NCBI GenBank assembly: GCA_947166305.1
Contig: CAMVDV010000002.1
Span: 1 to 64,000 of the forward strand
Length of the DNA: 64,000 nt
Direction of reading: 5' to 3'
DNA from: an uncultured Prevotellaceae bacterium
GTDB taxonomy: Bacteria; Bacteroidota; Bacteroidia; Bacteroidales; Bacteroidaceae
The position numbers and the translations under genes were made by a program. Under the pieces are notes generated by a model, which saw only the letters and a program-made list of their open reading frames with translations, was not told the DNA's origin and did no database searches. Of the stretch, positions 43,801-50,733 are shown piece after piece. Positions within the stretch are counted from its first letter, which is position 1. The number at the start of each line of letters is the position of its first letter.

Positions 43801-45246
43801 GTCGATGTAGAGGTTGCGGATGATGACCGTGTCGTTGTGTTCAATGCCATTGGCATCGGTGCCACCGCCTCTGATGGATCCGAAGAAGCCTGCTCCGTTC
43901 GAGCCGATGTTGTCGAGGTTGAGAATCATACCCTTGATGTGGTGTCCCTGTCCGTCGAACTGTCCGTAGAACTTGCTTCCGTCCGTTCCGATGGGTGTGT
44001 GTGCGTTCTCAACGCCTCCGAAGTCGATGTCATCGTCCAGGACGGCCTTGATGCCTCCGAAGCGTTCGGTATTGACCATGCGCGAGAACCACTCGATGTG
44101 GGCAGGCGTAGAGAAATGATAGATGCCATTCTCGTCGGGCATGAGATATTGATGGTCGACGGTGGAGCAATAGGTGCAGATGCCATCCTGGAAGTCATGG
44201 CTGTCCTGCACAGCATCAGTTGCCGGGTCGTTGTTATAGGTCATATTGGGATAGACGGTGCCATCGCAGTGCAGGCGGCCATGGCCATAGACTTGCTGGC
44301 TCGATGTGCCCAGTATTGGCTCACTGTCCGCGCCGATGGTCTGGGTCCAACGTATGATGCTTTGGTCGCCGTTGAGGTTGTAGCAAAGGGCACCGTTGGC
44401 CTTGTCCTCGGGGGAGAGCAGTATGCCTTGCCCGCGCTCCTCGGAAGTGCTGATGTCAACCACGGCATCGAAGGTGGCATTACCTTCGCCCACGAGGTTG
44501 CGGCTGCCGTTTTGTCCCATTAGGACAAGGCCTTCGTTGTAACTGGAGATGATGACGGCTGTTCCCGCAGTCTTGCCGATGAAGGCTCCGGTAGCGGAGA
44601 TGCCGCTCACATTGCCGCGGTTGATGCAGCCAACGATGTAGGCTGCGCCGTCGTTGAACCGGCAACCTCCCACGAGACCGCCCACCTGTGTGCCTTCGCC
44701 GACCACTTCTGCCTCGTTGACGCAGTTCTCGAGTCGGGTGTAGGAGGGTGCGTTGGGGTACTCCATGTCTCCCACGATGGCTCCGACGTAGTTGGTGCCG
44801 CTGATGAGGCAACTCTTGTCGATGATGAGGTTCTTGATGACGGTGCTTTCTCCGCGTGTGGCGCCAAAGAAACCTACACTCTCACTGCGAGTGAAGAGCG
44901 TCATGTTCAGGACGCGATGCCCTTGGCCGTCGAAGGTGCCGCGATACTTGTCGGTGTTATTCGTGCCGATGGGCTGATGGGTTACTTCAGTCATATCGAT
45001 GTCGGCGGTCAGACGTGCGTTGGTGAAAACGCCTGGTTGTGTCTGAACCCCAATGCTGAACCATTCCACATTGCCGGCATTTGCCAACTCGTAGTAGCCG
45101 TCGTCTGCAATAGTGCCGGGCTGATACTTGTCTGTACAGTCTTCGATGGTGCAGATGCCATTCACATAGTCATGCTCGCCGTCGTGCGCCCAAGCGGACA
45201 TGGCTCCGATGAGCATAACTAAGCAGATAGAGGTGGCTTTTTTCAT
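40894..45246 (-). CDS. Giant secreted GLUG-repeat surface protein 3, truncated by an in-frame stop
   Basis: A 1450-residue product as it stands; the intact frame would run to 40657 (1529 residues). The start at 45246 opens on a signal peptide (KKATSICLVMLIGAMSAWA); an earlier codon 42 bases upstream is unlikely. GLUG-like modules lie at about 35-340, 370-690 and 1180-1440 (GTFDGQGHRVLNMTLF; GQFDGQGHHIKGMIL; GQFDGQYHRILNMVI), with CxxC-type linkers (GICTIEDC near 30, GICTYC near 359). A helical region and a galactose-binding-like sandwich (NPNFADGTNGWSV near 852) occupy the middle, as in GLUG protein 1. The sorting tail lies beyond the TAA, so this copy is probably no longer anchored or exported correctly. 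Confidence 0.8.
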   Translation of the reverse strand: MKKATSICLVMLIGAMSAWAHDGEHDYVNGICTIEDCTDKYQPGTIADDGYYELANAGNVEWFSIGVQTQPGVFTNARLTADIDMTEVTHQPIGTNNTDKYRGTFDGQGHRVLNMTLFTRSESVGFFGATRGESTVIKNLIIDKSCLISGTNYVGAIVGDMEYPNAPSYTRLENCVNEAEVVGEGTQVGGLVGGCRFNDGAAYIVGCINRGNVSGISATGAFIGKTAGTAVIISSYNEGLVLMGQNGSRNLVGEGNATFDAVVDISTSEERGQGILLSPEDKANGALCYNLNGDQSIIRWTQTIGADSEPILGTSSQQVYGHGRLHCDGTVYPNMTYNNDPATDAVQDSHDFQDGICTYCSTVDHQYLMPDENGIYHFSTPAHIEWFSRMVNTERFGGIKAVLDDDIDFGGVENAHTPIGTDGSKFYGQFDGQGHHIKGMILNLDNIGSNGAGFFGSIRGGGTDANGIEHNDTVIIRNLYIDDDCEITIAGNNIAGVVGRANARNSDANIILIENCGNAAAVTSLTAGGVAGVLGCVQGTTVGVIIRNCFNMGQISGVAECATICAWTGTAAGGLVKQFENCWNTGELVSGLDGDRNLFRTPNPEAIVNCYDTYSDIFEMGGKQGYYDWQTDDPKTSGELTWVLGQGKKVPVWYQNVGEDERPVLDKTHGFVYNIDGEFSDVRDEASFLIFRDAMVNYETNLMNEKIATASLIQAYLSHMSDLQATTTLEAFLDIYYDEMSEERQQVAVSEEAYKAYMNNVAEIVAKIEENTELSGSAFDLLKSYLDDMAEPGEVFPCGSYHYIIAAHQLTVGEIETEMQFLQTLYEQALAGSSAAGTELTDLIVNPNFADGTNGWSVTGNVTTGGRVDVMPAAEASNTTFDIQQTIEGLQNGFYEVIANGVYSAQPREENRNIVAYMYAEDVRVYLPSVFDDYVPQEDAEDLVNCYITAGGSGTDIMISDYGTPVGYAPQGLVGCSYHFKDGRYENHLLAEVTDGKLTIGITNPGSGNANDWTGFGHFRLIYRGAGETASDAADVTLKGMVARSETLIEISQDAADYTMSPNFSSELLDSLNEAVASVEDVQTIEEHVALIHRFSQLFAEIYECRMAYRDYADELEYFSDKIFSLYAAEIIDDEQYGDIFDIIDLIYNNLIEGLYTTEEALERSELTASSYYTIIFGIEPEQTDDGWYLISTGENVEWFSQYVARKNTSAKGKLMCDIDMTGINHSPIGVSEARKFNGQFDGQYHRILNMVINTTENVQGFFGWVTGGGTTIKNLIIDKSCSIKGGDCTAGLIGKTQTYNNAPIYVLNCVNEANITGDGAATGILGAQQSPYAYIIMHNCVNAGKIVSTQVLGETKYATAFIGWHGDIGIGKNSELWNCLNIAELDPIEPGNNQLFRGTFRSWVNDYDVLYHDAPYQGEHNAWETSDPVASGELCWLLNQGETQGVSYK

Positions 45247-46066
45247 ATTGTAAATAAAAGTTGTTAATATGGCTTGTATTGATGTCAACAGAATACTATT
45301 TTGCTTCTCTGCGATGCAAATATATACAAATCGCCCTTAACGTATGACACTTTCTGTGTTAAAATTTATTAAAACGGCAAAGATTGTACCGAAGCATGGC
45401 ACTTTCTATATATAAATAATATGTTCGCGTCGCGCGTGCGAGGAACTGGATGTCGTGGGGAAGGAAACGGAACGGGAGAATTCATCCCGGCGGCCGTCTG
45501 TCATGATATTTTGAAGTTTTGGCACGATTTCCGTGGCTTGTTTGAGGCCAAGGCAGGCGGCGGACGAATCCGAGGCATTCTCCGAGCTCATGCCAAGCGT
45601 TTATGATTCAGACACTTCACATTCCGAAGGGATGTAAAACCCGTGGAAAAGTGGCGAAAAAGGCGTGCTCCTGAGCCGAAAAGGACGTGCCCCGACAGCA
45701 ATTTCCCCGTGCTGCGGCTGCCAACACCCTATAGGGTTCTTGAAAACGCCGCCTTAGGAGATTGAAAAACTTCAATTTCCCGTTCCCGAAAACGGCATTT
45801 TCCGTCCGCAGAAAAAAAACACGACACATTTTTGCACCGCACGCCAAACGGCCGTTTGTAAGCTTTTTGGTCTGCAAAGAAAAAGGTCCGTGCGACGAAA
45901 CATAAAACTTTCTGATGAAAAAAATTGCATTTTCCTTTGCAGCACAAGATATTTGTTCTATATTTGCACCCCGAAAAGCATTTCCTCCCACGTCGCGCCC
46001 CATGAAAGCGGACCGAAGCCCTTGCAGCAGAAGAAGATACGGGGAGAGAAGAACACAACAAAGCAA
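45247..46066. other. Divergent intergenic region between GLUG gene 3 and the RQC protein
   Basis: No convincing gene was found; a 61-codon frame at 45421-45606 lacks any recognisable feature. The region has a -7 box for GLUG gene 3 (TATATTTG, minus strand, 45317-45324), a single 22-bp-like unit (CGTGCTGCGGCTGCCA, near 45709), a perfect 12-bp palindrome (45726-45737) and the RQC-protein promoter (45936-45966). Confidence 0.5.
45936..45966 (+). promoter_or_regulatory. Promoter of the RQC/HTH_40 protein gene
   Basis: TTTG (45936-45939), 19-base spacer, TATATTTG (45959-45966), about 100 bases before the start codon. Confidence 0.65.
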
Positions 46067-46801
46067 ATGGAAGCAAAAGAACCAATAGTAAAGCTCATCA
46101 AAGCCCTGCTGGAGATAGACATGCCCGTGCAGCGAGAGCTCCTCATCGACTTCCTGATGGGCAGAAAGAGCCGTCAGATAGAAGAATACGACCTCTTCGA
46201 CAAGGAAAACTACGGCGTGGGAGAGAGTGGCGACGAGGACTTCTGGTCCACCATCATCGACGCTGCCTACGAAGGCGGACTGCTCAAGCAGATGGTGACG
46301 AAGAAGAATGCCCTGATGCCTACAGCCGCCGGTAAGAAATTCGCCAAGAAGCCGCAGTCATTCATCTTGCCCGACGAGGACGTCGACCCGGAGTCCGACC
46401 CCGAAGTGCCCGAGATTGACCCCATGATCGAGCAGGCTCAGCACGAACACGACGTGGCCGGGCACTCCGTATCACCCTTGGCTAAGCAACAGATAAAACT
46501 CATCACGGCCATCGACCGCCACATCGCGCTCGACAACTACGCAGAGAGCGAAGGACTCGGCCTCGACGAAGTGCTTGACGAGCTCGAGATGCTCGCCGCA
46601 CAGAAGCGCTTTCTCGACATCACCTACTTCACCGACGAGGTGCTCGGAGCAGAGTGCATGAACGAACTGCTCGACTACTTCCAGGGAGCCAAGACCGACG
46701 ACATGGACGAAGCCCTCAAGGAGTACGGCGACACCTACGAGGAGGAAGAGCTAAGGCTCGCCCGTATCGTCTATAGGATGAGCAAGATAAACCAAAGTTA
46801 A
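46067..46801 (+). CDS. Stand-alone RecQ C-terminal-like protein (RQC plus HTH_40)
   Basis: A 244-residue cytoplasmic protein. Residues about 1-110 resemble a winged-helix RQC domain (LLIDFLMGRKSRQIEEYDL, then GLLKQMVTKKNALMPTAAGK). After an acidic linker, about residues 145-240 match the HTH_40 region that follows RQC in Bacteroides RecQ helicases as I remember it (AESEGLGLDEVLDELEML, DYFQGAKTDDMDEALKEYG, EEELRLARIVYRM). There is no helicase motor, so it may be a DNA-structure-binding accessory protein or a paralogue detached from RecQ. The start at 46067 was chosen because the 59 residues encoded upstream overlap the promoter region. It precedes manA by 122 bases of AT-rich AAAGGTTAAA repeats. 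Confidence 0.7.
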   Translation: MEAKEPIVKLIKALLEIDMPVQRELLIDFLMGRKSRQIEEYDLFDKENYGVGESGDEDFWSTIIDAAYEGGLLKQMVTKKNALMPTAAGKKFAKKPQSFILPDEDVDPESDPEVPEIDPMIEQAQHEHDVAGHSVSPLAKQQIKLITAIDRHIALDNYAESEGLGLDEVLDELEMLAAQKRFLDITYFTDEVLGAECMNELLDYFQGAKTDDMDEALKEYGDTYEEEELRLARIVYRMSKINQS

Positions 46802-46923
46802 AAGGTTAAAAAGGTAAAAAGGTAAAAAGTTAAAAGGTTTAAGGCTAAAAATCAAAGTCAGACGGAGACAGAAGAAGACAGAAGTTTTCTTCCACCGACA
46901 GCCTAACTACAAATAAATAAGCT

Positions 46924-47847
46924 ATGGATATACTAAAGTTCAGCCCCATCTTCAAGCCCACGCTCTGGGGTTCGGAGACATGGGTGGTCTCGGCAGTGAA
47001 AGGCTCCGAGTCCATCGCCACCAACGGCATCGACAAAGGACTCACTCTCCCCGAAATCGTCGCCCGCTACGGCGCAGAGTTCCTCGGGAAAAAAAACGCC
47101 GAGAAGTTCGGCACCGACTTCCCCCTGCTCATCAAGTTCATCGACGCACGCCAGGACCTCTCCATCCAAGTCCACCCGGACGACGCCCTTAGCGCAAAAC
47201 GCCACGGCAAGATGGGCAAGAACGAGATGTGGTACGTCGTAGACGCCGACCGTGGCAGCCAACTCATAGCAGGCTTCCGCCAGAAGATTGAGCTTGCCGA
47301 CTACGCACAGAAGGTGGCCGACGGCAGCATCGAGGACGACCTCAACAAAGTCAGCGTGAGCGAAGGCGACTGCTTCTACATCCCTGCAGGCCGCGTCCAC
47401 GGCATCGGAGCCGGCATGGTCATTGCCGAGATACAGCAAACCAGCGACGTCACCTACCGCATCTACGACTATCTGCGCCGCGACCGCGACGGCAACCTCC
47501 GCGAACTCCACACCGAGCTGGCACTCGAAGCCATCAACTTCCAGGACATCACAACAGACCCCAAGGTCGTATACACCGAGAGTAGAGACACAGTCGTAGG
47601 CCTCGTGCAGTGCCCCTTCTTTACCACCAACGAACTGAAGCTCACCCATCCCTTCAAACGCGACTACTCGGGCATCGACAGCTTCCGCGTCTATATGTGT
47701 CTGAGCGGACAGTGCTGCTTCCTCAGCCCCGCCGGTCAAGGCATCTTCCTGCACGAAGGCGAGTCGCTCGTCGTTCCCGCATCCATGACAGAGGTCACCA
47801 TCCTCCCCGACGAGAACGCCAAACTCTTGGAAAGCTACGTCGAGTAA
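46924..47847 (+). CDS. manA: Mannose-6-phosphate isomerase, class I
   Basis: A 307-residue cupin-type zinc enzyme interconverting mannose-6-phosphate and fructose-6-phosphate. Zinc-ligand motifs are visible: SIQVHPDD (Gln and His), NEMWYVVD (Glu) and IPAGRVHGIG (His). The length matches the short Bacteroidota/Firmicutes class. It links mannose released by mannosidases and mannanases to glycolysis, and also feeds GDP-mannose synthesis. It is probably read with the RQC gene upstream or from the AT-rich spacer; it converges on FISUMP gene 3. Confidence 0.94.
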   Translation: MDILKFSPIFKPTLWGSETWVVSAVKGSESIATNGIDKGLTLPEIVARYGAEFLGKKNAEKFGTDFPLLIKFIDARQDLSIQVHPDDALSAKRHGKMGKNEMWYVVDADRGSQLIAGFRQKIELADYAQKVADGSIEDDLNKVSVSEGDCFYIPAGRVHGIGAGMVIAEIQQTSDVTYRIYDYLRRDRDGNLRELHTELALEAINFQDITTDPKVVYTESRDTVVGLVQCPFFTTNELKLTHPFKRDYSGIDSFRVYMCLSGQCCFLSPAGQGIFLHEGESLVVPASMTEVTILPDENAKLLESYVE

Positions 47848-47892
47848 AGCCCGGAAGCCCAACCGAGAGGAGAATCTCAAAACACGATTACG

Positions 47893-47997
47893 ACAAACAA
47901 AAACAACGGATTAAACGAATTTGACGGATTTAAGCTGACACCAATAATCAGCAAACTAAGAGAATCCTTCAAATACGTTTAATCCGTTGTCGTTTGT
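47893..47997. repeat. Stem-loop repeat element, copy 2
   Basis: Imperfect inverted arms (about 47893-47930 and 47962-47997) share CAACGGATTAAACG and its complement. The interior GACGGATTTAAGCTGAC and AATCAGC resembles the interior of the element at 8023-8116. It sits between the convergent manA and FISUMP 3 genes and may also terminate transcription. Confidence 0.7.
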
Positions 47998-48035
47998 TAT
48001 AGCACTACCTTTATGTTCCTAACAACTACAGGTAT

Positions 48036-48872
48036 TTATTTCACAATCTTTTTCCCTCTGACTATATAAATACCTCTTGACAACTCCTTCGACATTTTCC
48101 TGCCTTGAAGGTCATAAACGAATGATTCTTCATCTGCATGGACGCTTTCTATGCCGTCCTCATCATTAGTTTTCTTTTTGATGCAAACAGGACGAATAGT
48201 TCGCCCATAGTACCGTCCGTTACTGTAAACAGCGCGAAAACCGGAGTCAAAGTTCAAGCCATACGCATCACTGGAGTCATTAGGATAAAGCGAACGCGAC
48301 CAGTAGTAACCCCAATTTGTATAATAAACACCAGACCCATCACGATAACCCGCCGCAGGCAAGAAAATGCTGTTTCCATTACTCTTGCTTGTAACCAATC
48401 TGCCATTTACACCGTTAAGCGATGTGCTTGATATCGATGTGTACTTACTATCATATAATTCCCGACACTGGTCCACACTTGGCATACGCCAGTCACCTCC
48501 CCAGTTAGCCGCAGCGATGTCATCTTCCACATCTAATTCTGTCTTGTTGTCCGTAAAACCATTGAATCCATAATAGTCGTTTTCACAATATTTCGTAATG
48601 GATGTTCTTGATCCATTGCAATACTTGTACGAACTCCAATCAAATGTCGTCTTGAGATTGCCGTACCCTTCGCCATACCCAATCTTCTCGCCCCAGGCGA
48701 AGTAATCGCCCCACTCTTCAGGTGCAAAGGCACCAACATTACATGTAGCCCAGAGTGTTCCACTGGGAAGTCCCAAGTCAACCCACTCATGACCATTTGT
48801 TGAACCAGATGTGTCTGCAAATGACATACTGCAGAAACCGAAACACATTAATAACAGATAAAACTTCTTCAT
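48036..48872 (-). CDS. Secreted FISUMP protein 3 with sorting tail
   Basis: A 278-residue exported protein. Signal peptide 1-19 (ending SFA) is followed almost at once by the FISUMP domain (GHEWVDLGLPSGTLWATC), very close to FISUMP protein 1 but without the short N-terminal module. It ends in FVYDLQGRKM and GIYIVRGKKIVK, the same type of C-terminal sorting motif as in the GLUG proteins, so surface delivery by a type IX-like system is likely. Codon use is more AT-rich than its neighbours, suggesting later acquisition. Its mRNA leader is about 275 bases. Confidence 0.82.
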   Translation of the reverse strand: MKKFYLLLMCFGFCSMSFADTSGSTNGHEWVDLGLPSGTLWATCNVGAFAPEEWGDYFAWGEKIGYGEGYGNLKTTFDWSSYKYCNGSRTSITKYCENDYYGFNGFTDNKTELDVEDDIAAANWGGDWRMPSVDQCRELYDSKYTSISSTSLNGVNGRLVTSKSNGNSIFLPAAGYRDGSGVYYTNWGYYWSRSLYPNDSSDAYGLNFDSGFRAVYSNGRYYGRTIRPVCIKKKTNDEDGIESVHADEESFVYDLQGRKMSKELSRGIYIVRGKKIVK

Positions 48873-49300
48873 TTACTTTTGTTTTTGGCTCTCTCAGTTC
48901 CAAAAGAGAAATTTATAAATGCGTGAAGCGTGGAACTATATGTCAACATCTTCACCTAATGGTCCTAGGAAAACCATTGCAACAAGATGTAATGACCAAG
49001 CCCACGCTCTTCGCGTGAAGCTTTTATGCCATTCTCTGTTGCGAAGTTAGAATTTCCTAGGTTCTTAGATGCAAGACAAGCATAACGCTTCTTATTATTA
49101 TTCTATGGTCATCCCTCGTCCGTCGCTACGAACCACAAGGATTCGGAGGCAAAATTACAAACATTTATTTAAAAAGCCAAACAAATCAAGCTTTTTCCTC
49201 AAAACAACTTAGGAAAAGTGACAAACAGGCTATAAATCATTACAGGGAATCATATAGTGCTCATCTATCTACCTCTATTTCATTTTTGCAGCCCAAAAGT
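48873..49300. other. Structured leader and promoter region of FISUMP gene 3
   Basis: No gene found. The leftward leader contains perfect 9-bp inverted repeats CCTAGGAAA (48964-48972) and TTTCCTAGG (49053-49061), 80 bases apart, plus short inverted stretches of the type ACGCTTCACGC. The promoter lies at 49150-49181. Confidence 0.5.
49150..49181 (-). promoter_or_regulatory. Promoter of FISUMP gene 3
   Basis: On the minus strand TTTG (49178-49181), 20-base spacer, TAATTTTG (49150-49157), giving a leader of about 275 bases. Confidence 0.65.
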
Positions 49301-49331
49301 TTTGTCTTTCCGATTATTCTTCGTAATTTTG
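49301..49331 (+). promoter_or_regulatory. Promoter of the GH26 mannanase gene
   Basis: TTTG (49301-49304), 19-base spacer, TAATTTTG (49324-49331). The context CGTAATTTTGCAG matches CGTAACTTTGCAG before the TPR/AraC regulator, and the leader that follows (49343-49408; GGAAGCTGACACTTC, GCAGCGTCGGC, GACGCTTGGAA) resembles the regulator's 43-44-bp repeats. Confidence 0.65.
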
Positions 49332-49464
49332 CAGCAGAAAAAAAGGAAGCTGACACTTCGCAGCGTCGGCAAACATGAGATGTCCTGACGCTTGGAACTG
49401 TCGGCCCCTATCGCAAGCCAAAGTAATACCTATTCTTATATAGCACAGCAAACTGACCACTCCC

Positions 49465-50610
49465 ATGAAAAAGACCGTCCTTCTCCTCCTGCCTCTATTC
49501 CTTTTCTCCCCATCGGCCACTCTCCTTGCCCAGGTGCAGAACGTGATTGTCCACAAGACCGACAAGAGCTCCGTCCGCATCGACGTGGACGACGTGGACA
49601 GCATCAGTTTCGAAAGGCTGGAAAAGTGGTCGGGTCGCTCGCAAGAGGCAAGGAATCTGCTCGCCTACCTCGAAGAGAACGTCGGGAAGAAAATCCTGAC
49701 CGGCACCCATGCCTGCGTCAACTACAACACCAACGAGGCCGAATGGGTCTACAAGCACACTGGCAAGTACCCCGCCATCAACACCATCGACTACATCCAC
49801 GACATCTATTCCTCCTCCGGCGGCTGGATAAACTACAGCAACACCTCCCTTTGGCGCAATTGGACGAAGGCCGGAGGCATCATGTCGGCCATGTGGCACT
49901 GGAATTTGCCTACAAACAATGGCACCGACTGGACTTGCACTCCCGGCAGCGAGCCAGGGCAGACAAGCTTCCACCCCTCGGCCATCTTCGCACCGGGCAG
50001 CGAAGATTATCAGACCATGATAAGCCGCATCGACCAAGTGGCAAAGTGGTTGAAGCCACTCAAAGCAAACAAAATCCCAGTCCTCTGGAGGCCTCTGCAC
50101 GAAGCCCAAGGCAACTGGACGGAAACCAATCCCGGCAACGACTGGCACAAAGCATGGTTCTGGTGGGGAATAGACGGGCCGGAAGCCTTCAAGGAACTTT
50201 GGCGAGTGATGTACGACCGCCTTGTCAACCACCACGGCCTCGACAATCTCATCTGGGTGTTCACCTCCGGCGACTCGAAGCGTTGGTATCCGGGCGATGA
50301 GTACGTCGATATCGTTGCATACGACTTCTACAACAAGTCGCTCAGCGAGATGCGCTGGTGGTACGACTACTTCCATCAGACCTATCCCGGCAAGCTCTAC
50401 GCCATCAGCGAGTTCGGCAACATACCGAAAGTCTCGGAGTTCTGGGCCGACGGACAGCACTGGAGCTTCCTCATCCCATGGTACGACTACGATTGCACCA
50501 ATGCCACCGACAGCGAAGCCTTCGAGAGTACCAGCCACGGCAATGCCGACATCGACTACTGGAACGATGCGCTCGGGCAGGAATGCATCGTCACACGCGA
50601 CGAACTATAA
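49465..50610 (+). CDS. GH26 beta-mannanase
   Basis: A 381-residue secreted endo-beta-1,4-mannanase. Signal peptide 1-22 (LLAQ), then the short N-terminal module (NVIVHKTDKSSVRI, DVDSISFERL) shared with two FISUMP proteins and the GH78-like enzyme. The (beta/alpha)8 domain has the acid/base glutamate in LWRPLHEAQGNW and the nucleophile in YAISEFGN, both typical of GH26, with GGIMSAMWHWNLP upstream. It would cleave glucomannan or galactomannan outside the cell or in the periplasm. It stands alone, without SusC/D genes; an Na/Pi transporter gene follows 123 bases downstream. Confidence 0.92.
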   Translation: MKKTVLLLLPLFLFSPSATLLAQVQNVIVHKTDKSSVRIDVDDVDSISFERLEKWSGRSQEARNLLAYLEENVGKKILTGTHACVNYNTNEAEWVYKHTGKYPAINTIDYIHDIYSSSGGWINYSNTSLWRNWTKAGGIMSAMWHWNLPTNNGTDWTCTPGSEPGQTSFHPSAIFAPGSEDYQTMISRIDQVAKWLKPLKANKIPVLWRPLHEAQGNWTETNPGNDWHKAWFWWGIDGPEAFKELWRVMYDRLVNHHGLDNLIWVFTSGDSKRWYPGDEYVDIVAYDFYNKSLSEMRWWYDYFHQTYPGKLYAISEFGNIPKVSEFWADGQHWSFLIPWYDYDCTNATDSEAFESTSHGNADIDYWNDALGQECIVTRDEL

Positions 50611-50733
50611 TAGACCCCAAAGCCAAGACCACAGCCTCCACCCTGACTCCCCCCTTATTTTAAGGAAGAACTTGAAAAACTTCATATCTAATCCTCTACA
50701 TTTCTTATTTTATACATTAAACCATCACGCCCC

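Noticed and set aside
45421..45606. A 61-residue gene upstream of the RQC protein
   Set aside because: No promoter, signal, domain or conserved feature is visible and composition resembles intergenic DNA; it could not be supported.
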